Counted from the stretch's first letter, positions 1 to 8,571 are shown. The stretch: DNA of 64,000 bases from an uncultured Algibacter sp. (GCF_947490405.1 NZ_CANLGU010000005.1:124001-188000); one strand, 5' to 3'. The notes: generated by a model from the letters alone, not told the origin. Numbers and translations are program-made.

Positions 1-1118
1 TAAATAATGGTTGGGGGCAAGCTGATGGCAATCATATGGGTGAGGTTATTTTCTCATTAAATAAAAAGTTTTTTGCCATAAATTTTGATATTAAAAATAA
101 GGACAAAGAAACCCATAAAGTATTTGTTTTTAATGATAATTTTGAGCTTGTTTATGACAAACTAATTACTAAAAATATTAAAGACAGGCTATTTGAATAT
201 AATAGTTTTGAAGTAGATGATGAAGATGGTACGGTATATTTTCTTGGTAAATCCTTTGAAAAAAATTCAAAAAGAATTAAAAAAGGTGGAAAAGTAAATT
301 ACCATTTTGAATTATATAAAGTTAATGCAGAATCTGTTGAAAGCACTAGTTTTAAAACTACTGGAAAATTAATAGAATCTTTACAATTATTAAAAAATGA
401 AGATAGGTTAATTTGTACTGGTTTTTTTGGAAATGATAAAGAACATAAAATCAATGGTGTTTGCATTTATGATTTAAATCCGACTACGCTAGAAATTAAC
501 TATAGTAAATTCAATGATTTTTCAGAAAAATTCTTGAGTGACAAATACGGAGATAAAAGCAGAAAAAAGAAACGAAAAAAGGAAAAAGGAATTGATAATA
601 TAGAATTTAAAGGTGTTTATTTAATGGGCAATAATGACCTTGTAATAAATGCCGAAGAGTTTTTTATGACGACACATACAATGATGAATGCTAATGGAGG
701 TATGAGAACTTATACAGTATATCACTTTAATGATATTATGACTCTGAGGTTAGATGCTAATGGCGACTTAAAATGGGCAAGAAATATTAATAAAGCTCAA
801 ACAGGTTTTACAACTAGTTCTTTTACCACACTACCTGTAAACGAGTCTACTTACTTTTTTATAAACTGCTCAGATAAAATAAAAAAAGTTAGCAAAGACA
901 AAATTTATTTTGGTCAAACATCATCAAAAAAATCTAATCTATATATGATTTCTCTTGATGAAAACGGAAACTATGATTACAAAAAATTAATTGATGATAA
1001 AGAGTCAAAAGTTTATTATAAAGTAAATAATGGTATTCCGAATTTAGATAAGAAAACTGTTTTCTTGTTAGGTGAACGAAAGAAAAATGGAAGAATCATT
1101 AAACTGAAAGTTGATTAA
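1..1118 (+). CDS. Hypothetical protein, 5' end outside window
   Basis: The reading frame is open from the left edge (codons readable from base 3) to a TAA at 1116-1118. The first in-window ATG, at 36, is therefore probably internal and the N-terminus lies outside. The visible ~370 residues are rich in Lys, Asp and Asn, with short beta-rich segments resembling those of large exported flavobacterial proteins of unknown function. A strongly basic Lys/Arg stretch lies near residues 176-186 counted from the ATG. No catalytic motif, membrane segment or sorting domain is seen. A hairpin terminator follows, shared with the convergent antiporter gene. Function unknown. Confidence 0.6.
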   Translation, partial: NNGWGQADGNHMGEVIFSLNKKFFAINFDIKNKDKETHKVFVFNDNFELVYDKLITKNIKDRLFEYNSFEVDDEDGTVYFLGKSFEKNSKRIKKGGKVNYHFELYKVNAESVESTSFKTTGKLIESLQLLKNEDRLICTGFFGNDKEHKINGVCIYDLNPTTLEINYSKFNDFSEKFLSDKYGDKSRKKKRKKEKGIDNIEFKGVYLMGNNDLVINAEEFFMTTHTMMNANGGMRTYTVYHFNDIMTLRLDANGDLKWARNINKAQTGFTTSSFTTLPVNESTYFFINCSDKIKKVSKDKIYFGQTSSKKSNLYMISLDENGNYDYKKLIDDKESKVYYKVNNGIPNLDKKTVFLLGERKKNGRIIKLKVD

Positions 1119-1141
1119 ATTCTTCAAAATCTAAACCATAG

Positions 1142-1179
1142 CCTCCTATTCTTTTTTTTGAATTAGGAGGTTTTTCTTT
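1142..1179. terminator. Bidirectional hairpin terminator
   Basis: A stem of CCTCCTA and TAGGAGG encloses an A/T-rich loop and is followed by a T-rich tract on the plus strand. It lies between two convergent genes and can serve both. Confidence 0.7.
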
Positions 1180-2130
1180 TTAAAGCTTCCCATGAGTAAA
1201 TACCAAAAACATAAACACGCCATAGCCAATTACTAAAAAGAATCCTTTAGCTCTACTAATTTGTAAACGTTTAGGAAGAAAGATTAACGGAATTAGGATT
1301 GCTGAAAAACCAAGCATCCAAAAAATATCGCTTGATAATATTTGCGGTTCTGTAACAGGTATTGGTTTTACTAAAGCCGTTAAACCTAGCACCGACGCAA
1401 TATTAAAAATATTTGAGCCAATTAGGTTTCCTAAGGATATGGCTTTTTCTTGTTTTGCAGCAGCAATAACAGATGCTGCTAGTTCTGGTACACTGGTACC
1501 AATGGCAATTAAAGACACTCCAATTACTGCTTCACTCACGCCAACAGAACGTGCTATCTCTTTAGAGCCATCAACCAACCATTCACTACCAAAATAAAGT
1601 GATGCTGCTCCAATTAATAGCCATAAACCAATTTTAAAGTTTGAAACCGTTGCTAAGGCATCATCAACTTCTTCTGATACCGTGTCCTTTTTTGCACTTC
1701 GAATGAGGTAAACTAAAAATGCTATTAATCCTGTAAATAAAATACCGCCTTCCATGGCTGTTAATACATTATCATTTTTTAAAAAATAATATAATACAAT
1801 GGAAAACACCATCATCACTGGCCAATTGAGTTTATAAAACGATTTATCTACTGCAATAGAGCCAACCATAGCTGTTATACCCAATACTAAACCAATATTA
1901 GCTACATTGGAACCCACCACATTATTAATAGCTATTGCAGGAGAACCCGATAAGGCTGCTTGCAAACTTACCAATAATTCTGGTGCAGAGGTTGCAAAGG
2001 ATACCACCGTCATACCTATGACCATTTTAGATATATCGAACTTGAATGATAACGCTACTGATGAACGCACCAAATACTCACCTCCTACAACTAATAATGC
2101 AAAACCAAGAACAACCCAAAGGATACTCAT
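1180..2130 (-). CDS. Calcium/sodium antiporter, YrbG family
   Basis: Cation/Ca2+ exchanger of the inner membrane, expected to swap Ca2+ against Na+ or H+. The 316 residues form two homologous halves of about five membrane helices each. Each half carries the family alpha-repeats: SAPE near residues 48-51 with GSN at 73-75, and GTSVPE near 211-216 with GSN at 238-240. An acidic cytoplasmic loop near 148-160 joins the halves. Length and motifs fit bacterial YrbG-type exchangers (two Na_Ca_ex domains). It is a single gene, convergent with the upstream hypothetical gene and divergent from the blaI-like gene. Ion specificity is inferred from the family. Confidence 0.9.
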   Translation of the reverse strand: MSILWVVLGFALLVVGGEYLVRSSVALSFKFDISKMVIGMTVVSFATSAPELLVSLQAALSGSPAIAINNVVGSNVANIGLVLGITAMVGSIAVDKSFYKLNWPVMMVFSIVLYYFLKNDNVLTAMEGGILFTGLIAFLVYLIRSAKKDTVSEEVDDALATVSNFKIGLWLLIGAASLYFGSEWLVDGSKEIARSVGVSEAVIGVSLIAIGTSVPELAASVIAAAKQEKAISLGNLIGSNIFNIASVLGLTALVKPIPVTEPQILSSDIFWMLGFSAILIPLIFLPKRLQISRAKGFFLVIGYGVFMFLVFTHGKL

Positions 2131-2168
2131 AAAACTATTTTTCTTGCGAAGATAAATGAAAGTAAAAA

Positions 2169-2191
2169 AGTGAAAAGTGAAAAGTGAAAAG
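2169..2191. repeat. Short tandem repeat, about 3 x 7 bp
   Basis: About three consecutive copies of the heptamer GTGAAAA lie between the divergent antiporter and blaI-like genes. No function is apparent. Such tracts can vary in copy number. Confidence 0.6.
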
Positions 2192-2212
2192 ATTTTTTGA
2201 AAACTTAAAATT

Positions 2213-2246
2213 TAGTTAAATAACTATATATTTAGTTGTGTAACTA
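2213..2246. promoter_or_regulatory. Tandem palindromic operators upstream of the blaI-like gene
   Basis: Two 14-bp palindromes of the same design are present: TAGTTA-AA-TAACTA (2213-2226) and TAGTTG-TG-TAACTA (2233-2246). Their centres are exactly 20 bp apart, about two helical turns. A third half-site (TAGTTA) follows at about 2253. The arrangement fits two dimers of a winged-helix repressor on one DNA face. By position, the BlaI-family protein encoded just downstream is the likely ligand (inference). Confidence 0.55.
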
Positions 2247-2270
2247 TAAAAATAGTTATAAGTTTGTTAT

Positions 2271-2361
2271 GCGTTAGGGATTGTAATGGCTAGCTTTTGG
2301 CGAGGCGAGCATCGAGCCAAAACTAATAATGTAAAGCCCGACCCTTGTGGTAACGCCCAAA
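2271..2361 (+). repeat. Dispersed GCGTTA/TAACGC element, copy a
   Basis: Begins GCGTTAGGGATTG and ends AAGCCCGACCC...GGTAACGCCCAAAT, the hallmarks shared by six copies in this window. The interior is short and holds its own hairpin (TTTTGGC/GCCAAAA arms near 2296-2326). The copy ends only ~13 bp before the blaI-like start codon, so it should be transcribed as part of that leader. Confidence 0.75.
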
Positions 2362-2374
2362 TGATTTTTTAAAC

Positions 2375-2734
2375 ATGGAAAAATTAACTAATAAAGAAGA
2401 AGAGATAATGCATATTTTATGGAAGCTTGAAAAGGCTTTTGTAAAAGATGTTCTTGCAGAAATTAAAGGCGAGAAACCACACTACAACACCTTATCTACT
2501 ATTATTAGAAACTTAGAAGACAAAGGCTATGTGGCTTACAATGCGTACGGTAAAACACACCAGTACTACCCTATTGTAAAGAAAGAAGATTATAGAAAAC
2601 GGTTTATGAATATGGCGATTGATAATTATTTTAATAACTCTTATAAAAGTGTAGTCTCGTTTTTTGCCAAGGAAGAAAAGATAAGTGTTGATGAGTTAAA
2701 GGAGATTATTAAACTAATTGAAAAAGAGAAATAA
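2375..2734 (+). CDS. BlaI/MecI/CopY-family transcriptional regulator
   Basis: A 119-residue winged-helix repressor of the Penicillinase_R family. The N-terminal ~80 residues show the characteristic pattern: LTNKEEEIM helix, the VKDV and YNTLSTIIRNLEDKGYV recognition region, then a wing ending in HQYYPIV. The C-terminal ~40 residues form the dimerisation and cleavage segment. In known systems a partner membrane metallopeptidase triggers removal of the repressor. That partner starts 2 bp after this stop codon, so the pair is an operon. Twin palindromes upstream are the likely autoregulatory operator. No beta-lactamase gene is nearby, so the regulon is unknown. Confidence 0.9.
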   Translation: MEKLTNKEEEIMHILWKLEKAFVKDVLAEIKGEKPHYNTLSTIIRNLEDKGYVAYNAYGKTHQYYPIVKKEDYRKRFMNMAIDNYFNNSYKSVVSFFAKEEKISVDELKEIIKLIEKEK

Positions 2735-2736
2735 CC

Positions 2737-4536
2737 ATGGAATATTTAATTAAGGCGAGTGCAGTTGTGGCTATATTTTATCTATTTTACAAAGTGTTTC
2801 TGCAACGCGATACATTTTTTCAATATAATCGATGTTTTTTGTTAATAGGTTTATTGGTTGCACTCTGTATACCCATGGTTGTAATTCCAATTTACATAGA
2901 ATATACACCCATAGATGTGTCTCATTTAACTTTTAATGAAGTTTCTAATACACCTACAAAAACTGGTCTAGACATTTTTGATTATGTAATGATTGCTTAC
3001 GTTTTAGGTGTTACTTTTTTCTCTATTAGGTTTTTAATACAAATAGCTTCCTTAGCTAAAGTGATTATTAAAAACAAAAAAGACATACGCAATAAATATA
3101 TTTATGTAGAAACCAATGCGGATATTTCTCCGTTTTCATTTTTTAATTGGATTGTTTACAACCCAGAGCAATTCAATAAAACGGAATTAGATCAAATCAT
3201 CTCACACGAAAAAGTACATGCTAAACAATACCATAGTATAGATATTTTACTGACTCATCTTGCGAGTATTGCGCTTTGGTTTAATCCGTTTATATGGCTA
3301 TACAACAATGAGTTAAAACAAAATTTAGAGTTTTTAGCAGATTCTAATACGGTAAACGATACAACATGTAAAAAAAGCTATCAATATACATTGCTTAAAA
3401 CAAGTGTGCCTTCTCATCAATTGGCATTGAGCAATAACTTTTATAATTCATTAATCAAAAAACGAATCGTTATGTTACAAAAATCAAAATCAAAACAAAT
3501 TAATAAGCTTAAATACGCGTTGATTATTCCTTTATTAGTTGTTTTTCTTATGAGTTTTAATACCAAAGACATTTATATTGAAAAGGCTGAACCTATAGTT
3601 GATATGGTTTCTAATACTATTCCTGAATACTTGCAATCTGCTGAAGATAAAATTGTAGAAAAACCTGTAGTTAAAAGTAAATCTAAAACAGAGAAACAAT
3701 CTGTTAATAGCAACAAACTTACTTCAAAAAAAGATATTGAGGCGTTTATTATCACCAAAAAAACTTCTGATTCAGATCTTGATGGTATCATTAAAAAAGC
3801 TAAAAATAAAGGCGTTACTTTAAAATTTAAGAGTGTAAAACGAAATACTGAAGGTGAGATTATATCCATCAAAATTGAAGCCTCCGGAAAAGAATCTAAT
3901 GCAAGTTATCATCTAAATTCTGATGAAACTATTACTCCAATTAAAATAACTTTTAGTGAAAACGGAAAAAACATTTCAATTGGTAATGCAGATGCAAAGA
4001 AGAAGTCTATTACCTATGTGATTAAAGATGGTGATAAAATTCATGAAGTAAAAGGTGCTGGAAATGGAACTGAAAATATTTTTATTACTAATGAAGATTC
4101 CGTTTATGAAATTCAAGGTGATTCAGTACGCTTTATTTCTGGAGATAAAGGGAACAATAAATTCAAAAAGCGTATAAAGCAAGTGGATGTTAGAAAAAAT
4201 AAAGACGATGGAGATACTGTTGAAATCATAGTTAAAAATGAAGGCTTAAGTGAAGAAGAAGATGTTATTACTGTTAAAGGCAATAACTCTGGGGGAAAAT
4301 CTTACAAGGTTAAAGCTATTGGTCAAAACAAAGACAGTAAAAAAATAGTTATTAAATCTGATGATGGAACGGAACCAATCTATATTGTAAATGGAAAAGT
4401 AGTTAAACCTAAAGATTTTAAAACTTTAAATAGTGACGATATTAAAACTGTAAATGTTTTAAAAGGTGAGGCTGCAGTGAAAAAACACGGAGAAAAAGCC
4501 AAAAATGGCGTAGTAGAAATTACAACCAAAGAATAA
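2737..4536 (+). CDS. M56 (BlaR1-like) membrane metallopeptidase with plug-like C-terminus
   Basis: 599 residues. The N-terminal third has membrane helices near 5-20, 33-53 and 83-108, then a zinc peptidase motif HEKVH at 157-161 followed by NLEFLAD near 196-202, the M56 signature. Another helix near 261-277 leads to a ~320-residue exported region rich in Lys and Gly. The last ~60 residues (YIVNGKVV...DDIKTVNVLKGEAA...NGVVEITTK) resemble the plug of TonB-dependent receptors, a fusion known in Bacteroidota M56 proteins. No penicillin-binding sensor domain is seen. The protein should sense an envelope signal and inactivate the BlaI-like repressor encoded immediately upstream. Ligand unknown. Confidence 0.85.
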   Translation: MEYLIKASAVVAIFYLFYKVFLQRDTFFQYNRCFLLIGLLVALCIPMVVIPIYIEYTPIDVSHLTFNEVSNTPTKTGLDIFDYVMIAYVLGVTFFSIRFLIQIASLAKVIIKNKKDIRNKYIYVETNADISPFSFFNWIVYNPEQFNKTELDQIISHEKVHAKQYHSIDILLTHLASIALWFNPFIWLYNNELKQNLEFLADSNTVNDTTCKKSYQYTLLKTSVPSHQLALSNNFYNSLIKKRIVMLQKSKSKQINKLKYALIIPLLVVFLMSFNTKDIYIEKAEPIVDMVSNTIPEYLQSAEDKIVEKPVVKSKSKTEKQSVNSNKLTSKKDIEAFIITKKTSDSDLDGIIKKAKNKGVTLKFKSVKRNTEGEIISIKIEASGKESNASYHLNSDETITPIKITFSENGKNISIGNADAKKKSITYVIKDGDKIHEVKGAGNGTENIFITNEDSVYEIQGDSVRFISGDKGNNKFKKRIKQVDVRKNKDDGDTVEIIVKNEGLSEEEDVITVKGNNSGGKSYKVKAIGQNKDSKKIVIKSDDGTEPIYIVNGKVVKPKDFKTLNSDDIKTVNVLKGEAAVKKHGEKAKNGVVEITTKE

Positions 4537-4572
4537 TGTTTTAGATATTCACTATCACATTTTTATATGTTT

Positions 4573-4604
4573 AAAAGGCACTCTAGATTGAGTGTCTTTT
4601 TTTG
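4573..4604 (+). terminator. Rho-independent terminator of the blaI-M56 operon
   Basis: AAAGGCACTC and GAGTGTCTTT form a 10-bp stem with one mismatch around a short loop, followed by a run of T. It lies 36 bp after the peptidase stop codon. Confidence 0.8.
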
Positions 4605-4927
4605 TTATTATAACTTAATTAAAAGATGAAATATTAAAAAACCAGCTATTTGTAAACAAAATGCCCCTTGAATTTTAAAAACCCGTACAAAAAACCCCTA
4701 TAATTATTACTAATTACAACTAAATAAGTATTAAATAATTACATTTAATAACTTCATTAAAGAGTGTCACATATTAATTGAAACCAATTCTATTTTTATA
4801 CTTACAAATAAGTATTCAAATTCATCGATTTTCATAAAAGTGTTTGGTTAACATATCTGCAAATACATATCTTCAAAAAACATTGATATAAATAACCTTA
4901 TTTACTAACTTTTTAAACCGTAAAAAT

Positions 4928-4987
4928 ATGATAACACTTGCCAAAATTGTAATTGATGTAATACTCTTTATTATTTCAATTATATAA
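4928..4987 (+). CDS. Possible 19-residue hydrophobic peptide
   Basis: A short ORF, MITLAKIVIDVILFIISII, sits alone in a 767-bp gap. It has an A-rich upstream stretch and a perfect 10-bp hairpin with a T tract starting 11 bp after its stop. Nearly every residue is hydrophobic, as in single-span membrane peptides and type I toxins. An ORF this short can arise by chance in AT-rich DNA. The only support is the compact ORF-plus-hairpin layout. Confidence 0.25.
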   Translation: MITLAKIVIDVILFIISII

Positions 4988-4998
4988 TCTCCAAAACA

Positions 4999-5034
4999 GT
5001 AAAACTTAGTCTAGAATAAGTTTTACTATTTTTG
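4999..5034 (+). terminator. Perfect hairpin with T tract
   Basis: GTAAAACTTA (4999-5008) and TAAGTTTTAC (5017-5026) pair perfectly around an 8-nt loop, followed by TATTTTTG. This is a good intrinsic terminator for a small upstream transcript. The trailing TATTTTTG also matches the -7 box TAnnTTTG and may instead, or also, start transcription of the small gene at 5056. Confidence 0.6.
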
Positions 5035-5055
5035 TTCTTCTAACAAAACATTAAA

Positions 5056-5208
5056 GTGAGAAAGCAAGTTTTCAGGTTTTTAGCTAAGGTTAATAAATTC
5101 ATGTTACCAAGTTATTCCAAAAAACAACTGGATTTAGCAAAAGCCACAAAATTACAGATGGCAATTATTGGCTGGAAATGGTATGTGACTCGTAATGCAT
5201 TAGATTGA
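5056..5208 (+). CDS. Small basic protein, 50 aa, GTG start
   Basis: The frame opens with GTG at 5056 after an in-frame TAA at 5041 and closes at TGA 5206-5208. It reads MRKQVFRFLAKVNKF, then MLPSYSKKQLDLAKATKLQM, then AIIGWKWYVTRNALD. The balanced composition, with Lys/Arg-rich, amphipathic and Trp-containing segments, looks like a real protein, and I recall similar ~50-residue flavobacterial proteins with the LPS(Y/F)SKK...DLAKA...AIIGW pattern (from memory, not searched). An internal ATG at 5101 would give a 35-residue form. A TATTTTTG -7-like box ends 22 bp upstream. Function unknown. Confidence 0.6.
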   Translation: MRKQVFRFLAKVNKFMLPSYSKKQLDLAKATKLQMAIIGWKWYVTRNALD

Positions 5209-5303
5209 TAGATGAAAACTAACGTTTTATCTTAATTTTTTTATTTTAGGGTACACATAGATTACTTTTACGGCTATTAATAAGCCCACAAATCTAAACA
5301 CCT

Positions 5304-7121
5304 ATGGTTAAGTATATTTATCCATTAATAGTATTACTAAGTTTTACTATAAATTTACTTTCACAAGAAGCTAGTATAGCTACAAAATTTGCTCAGGACG
5401 GTAACCTATACCTCGATGTAAGTAATTCTGAAGTGATTTCCGAGTTTAAAGAAAACCAAAAATGTATTGTAACTGCATTTTTAGGCAATTATACTTATAA
5501 AGTAAAATATAATAATGCTATTGGTTTTGTTAAAGACCAATATCTATTTGTGAATGAAAAAATGATGGATTTATATTTTGATCATGAAGAAAAGCAAAGA
5601 GAAAAAGCTATAGCTGAGAGGAAGCAAAGACAGGAAAAGATTGAGGCTATTGCTAGAAAAGCGAAAGAAGAACAAGAACGCATTGAACAACGAAAAAGAG
5701 ACTCTATAGCCATGATTGAAGCGGAAGCTAAAAGAAGGTTAGACGAAATAAGAAGAAATGATTCTATAGCAAAAGCCAAAATAGAACAAAAACGTCTTGA
5801 AGCTGAACTAAGAAAAAAGGATTCTATTGCTCATGCCATTAAAGAACAAAATAGACTTTTAGCTGAAAAACGTAAAGTAGATTCTATTGCTAAAGTTAAA
5901 GAAGAAGCCCGAAAGCAATTGCTTATTAAAAGAAGAAACGACTCCATTGCGCTAGTGGAGGCGGAACAAAAACGTTTAGAAGTAGCGCAAAGAAAAAAAG
6001 ACTCTATATCCAAAGTTATTGAAGAACAAAATAGATTGAAGTTCGAAAAACGCAAAACAGACTCAATTAATAAAGCTAATGAGGCACTTAAACTATTAAA
6101 GCAGCGTAACGATTCTATAGCCAAAGTAAAAGCAGAACAAAAGAAAGTAGCAAAAAAACGAGAAAAAGATTCGATTGCTAGAGTTAAACAAGAACAAGAA
6201 AAAGCTCTGGAATTACTAAAAAGGCAAAACGATTCCGTAGCTAATGCAAAAGCAGAGTTTGAAAAAACTATTAAAAGGAGAAAGAAAGATTCTATAGCAA
6301 TAGCTAAAAAAGAAAAGGAAGAGGCTTTAAAACTTTTAAGAAAAAGAAATGACTCTACAGCTAAAGCCAAAAAACTAGAAGAGAAAAGAAAAAACACCTC
6401 CGCCTCCATCGAACAAGCCAGTGAAGCAAGCTTACTTAAGGAAGAAAAAAGAAAATATGATTCCATTATTAAGGCTCAAGAAAAAGAAAGGAAAGAACTT
6501 CTTCAACTTAGAAGAAAAAGCGATTCTATTGCTAGAGTTATTGAAATAGAGCGCCAAGAGCTAATCGCATTAAGAAAAAGGGACTCCATAACTAAACTTA
6601 ATAATAAAAGACAGCAAGCTAATAATTCACAGCAAGACGCTATTTCTAAAGAAGCTCGTGAAAAAGCTAAAAAAGAAGCTGCCCTTATAGAGAGAATGAA
6701 GTTTAGAGATTCATGTCATTATCAAATTAACGATTATGACAAGTTTTATAATGTTACCACTATTAGAACTGAAGCATATACCTTGAGTAACAACTTAACA
6801 GCTGAACTATACAAGCAAAATAGAAAAACAGAGGTATTCTTTAATTATGATGGTGATTTAGGATGTGCGTCCTATTTACCTAACCAAAGATCAAGTGTAA
6901 AAGTTACACTAGAAAACAACATAACTATAGCATTTTATCATTCTTGGGATATTGAATGTGGTCAGTTTTTATTCAAAGCTAGATTATCAAATGCGCAAAT
7001 GAATTCATTAGGAGAATCTCCAATAAAATCCATTTTACTGAGAGGAACAGAAGGATCAAAACAAATAAATTATATTCAATACAAAGAGTTCTTCATAGAC
7101 AAGTTGAAGTGTATTCAGTAA
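5304..7121 (+). CDS. Exported SH3-like protein with long Asp-Ser-Ile repeat coiled coil
   Basis: 605 residues. A signal peptide covers about 1-21. A ~65-residue beta-rich SH3-like domain with a GNYTYKVKYNNAIGFV core follows. Residues ~90 to ~460 are a very charged helical region in which a ~20-residue unit repeats about 15 times. Each unit is anchored on (K/R)xDSIA followed by Glu, Gln, Arg and Lys residues (for example DSIAKAKIEQKRLEAELRKK). A compact C-terminal domain of ~130 residues with two Cys that could pair follows. The DNA shows the matching ~60-bp periodicity. The layout suggests a periplasmic or surface protein with a rigid rod between two globular ends. Function unknown. Convergent with the TolC-like gene 9 bp away. 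Confidence 0.85.
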   Translation: MVKYIYPLIVLLSFTINLLSQEASIATKFAQDGNLYLDVSNSEVISEFKENQKCIVTAFLGNYTYKVKYNNAIGFVKDQYLFVNEKMMDLYFDHEEKQREKAIAERKQRQEKIEAIARKAKEEQERIEQRKRDSIAMIEAEAKRRLDEIRRNDSIAKAKIEQKRLEAELRKKDSIAHAIKEQNRLLAEKRKVDSIAKVKEEARKQLLIKRRNDSIALVEAEQKRLEVAQRKKDSISKVIEEQNRLKFEKRKTDSINKANEALKLLKQRNDSIAKVKAEQKKVAKKREKDSIARVKQEQEKALELLKRQNDSVANAKAEFEKTIKRRKKDSIAIAKKEKEEALKLLRKRNDSTAKAKKLEEKRKNTSASIEQASEASLLKEEKRKYDSIIKAQEKERKELLQLRRKSDSIARVIEIERQELIALRKRDSITKLNNKRQQANNSQQDAISKEAREKAKKEAALIERMKFRDSCHYQINDYDKFYNVTTIRTEAYTLSNNLTAELYKQNRKTEVFFNYDGDLGCASYLPNQRSSVKVTLENNITIAFYHSWDIECGQFLFKARLSNAQMNSLGESPIKSILLRGTEGSKQINYIQYKEFFIDKLKCIQ

Positions 7122-7130
7122 ATAATCTTA

Positions 7131-8555
7131 TTACTCAATCATATTTCCTCTATAAAAATCTAAAACTTTAACGCGTAACAAATACTCGTATTTAGCATTT
7201 TCAAGATTGATTTTTGCATTATCCAAATTGTTCTTACTTGTGACATAATTAAGAAAGTTTGAAACGCCATTATTAAATCTTATTTCGTTTATTCGATAAG
7301 ATTCTTTGTAAGCTTCAACTTGCCTTAATAAACTTTGGTAGCGGTTATAAACAGCTTCCATATCAAAATAAACTTGAGATATCGTATTCTTTATATCAAG
7401 GTTAGTACGTTCTAAATCCAAGATAGATTCCTCCAACCTAATTTTCTCTAAAGCTACATTACTTTTTGCTCTAAAACCATTGAATAATGGTACGTTAAGA
7501 GCAACACCTACAACTGTATTTAAGTTATTATCTAATTGATCTTTGTAACTTATACTTTCAGGAGAAAACGATGTTTGTTCTGTCATTATTTGTAAATCTT
7601 GCCCATTTACAGTAACAAAATCGCCTGTTTCTATAATACTAGTTCCAGATGAGGTAAAAGTTTCAGCAGCACTGGAATAATTAGTATTTATACCTCCGAA
7701 TACTGAAATTTCGGGTGTAAACTGAGACTTAGCTACACTAACACCTTTCTTAGCTGCTTCTATTCGTAGTTCTCTGGCCTTAAAGGTTGCTAAATTTTCT
7801 AATGCCTCATTATAAACCTCATCAGAGGTCAAACTATATTTATCAAACTCTAACATAAGGGTAGCAGCATCAACTTTAACACCTCCTTTTAAATTCAACA
7901 ACCTTGCAAGTGCGATTTTTGCATTGTTAAAATTAGATTCAGAAACCAAAATATTAGTTTCATCATTAGCTATTTGTCCTAAAATGTCAGCATAATCAGC
8001 TGGGTTTCCAGACTCATTTTTGTAAAATCCTTCTTGAATTTTAAGCTGTTCTTTTGTGGTTTCAAACCTAGCTCTATTTAATTCTAAAACAGCCTTGTTA
8101 TTTAATACTTGAAGATAAGCTAACGTTACATTCAATACTAAATCTTGCTTAGCTGCTTCTAACTCGAGTTCAGAAGCTTTTCTATTTAAACGGTTTTGTC
8201 TTGCTGTATTAAGCAATCTAAAACCATTAAAAATTGTAGCATCAATACTTAAACCCATGTTTGAAAAGGTTAATTCCTGGTTTATAAAATCATTAGTAAA
8301 AGGATCAATACTTCTACCATCATTGACACCTAAATTAAAACGACCATTAACACTTGGCAATAAATTTGCTTTAGATTGTTGGTGATTAACTTTAGCAGAA
8401 TTAGCCAGTAAATTAACTGATTTTAAATCCAGATTATTTTCTAAAGCTAGAGTAATGCATTCATCCAAAGTATAGATTTTTTGATTAAAATCTTGACTAT
8501 TCGCTAACCACCCTACTAAAAGAATGAACACTAATAAAAAACGATTATTTTTCAT
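7131..8555 (-). CDS. TolC-family outer membrane efflux protein
   Basis: I place the start at ATG 8555, which gives MKNNRFLLVFILLVGWLANS, a clean signal peptide. An earlier ATG at 8588 would overlap the ATPase gene and spoil the signal. The mature ~455 residues carry two OEP repeats, each beginning with helices such as YTLDECITLALENN and ending in beta-strand/helix segments, the design of the outer-membrane channel of tripartite exporters. It is the last gene of a leftward cluster with adaptor, ATPases and permeases, so it very likely forms the exit duct for that ABC system. Confidence 0.9.
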   Translation of the reverse strand: MKNNRFLLVFILLVGWLANSQDFNQKIYTLDECITLALENNLDLKSVNLLANSAKVNHQQSKANLLPSVNGRFNLGVNDGRSIDPFTNDFINQELTFSNMGLSIDATIFNGFRLLNTARQNRLNRKASELELEAAKQDLVLNVTLAYLQVLNNKAVLELNRARFETTKEQLKIQEGFYKNESGNPADYADILGQIANDETNILVSESNFNNAKIALARLLNLKGGVKVDAATLMLEFDKYSLTSDEVYNEALENLATFKARELRIEAAKKGVSVAKSQFTPEISVFGGINTNYSSAAETFTSSGTSIIETGDFVTVNGQDLQIMTEQTSFSPESISYKDQLDNNLNTVVGVALNVPLFNGFRAKSNVALEKIRLEESILDLERTNLDIKNTISQVYFDMEAVYNRYQSLLRQVEAYKESYRINEIRFNNGVSNFLNYVTSKNNLDNAKINLENAKYEYLLRVKVLDFYRGNMIE

Positions 8556-8571
8556 GATATTTAAGTCAATA

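Noticed and set aside
1907-2155. Plus-strand ORF opposite the antiporter
   Set aside because: Shadow of the antiporter gene.
5831-6466. Long open frame on the minus strand opposite the Asp-Ser-Ile repeats
   Set aside because: It is a by-product of the ~60-bp periodic coding sequence (Ser/Phe/Leu-rich translation), not a gene.
5582-6690. Possible CRISPR or satellite array because of regular spacing
   Set aside because: The units are diverged, in frame, translate to a repetitive protein and have no identical repeats with unique spacers.
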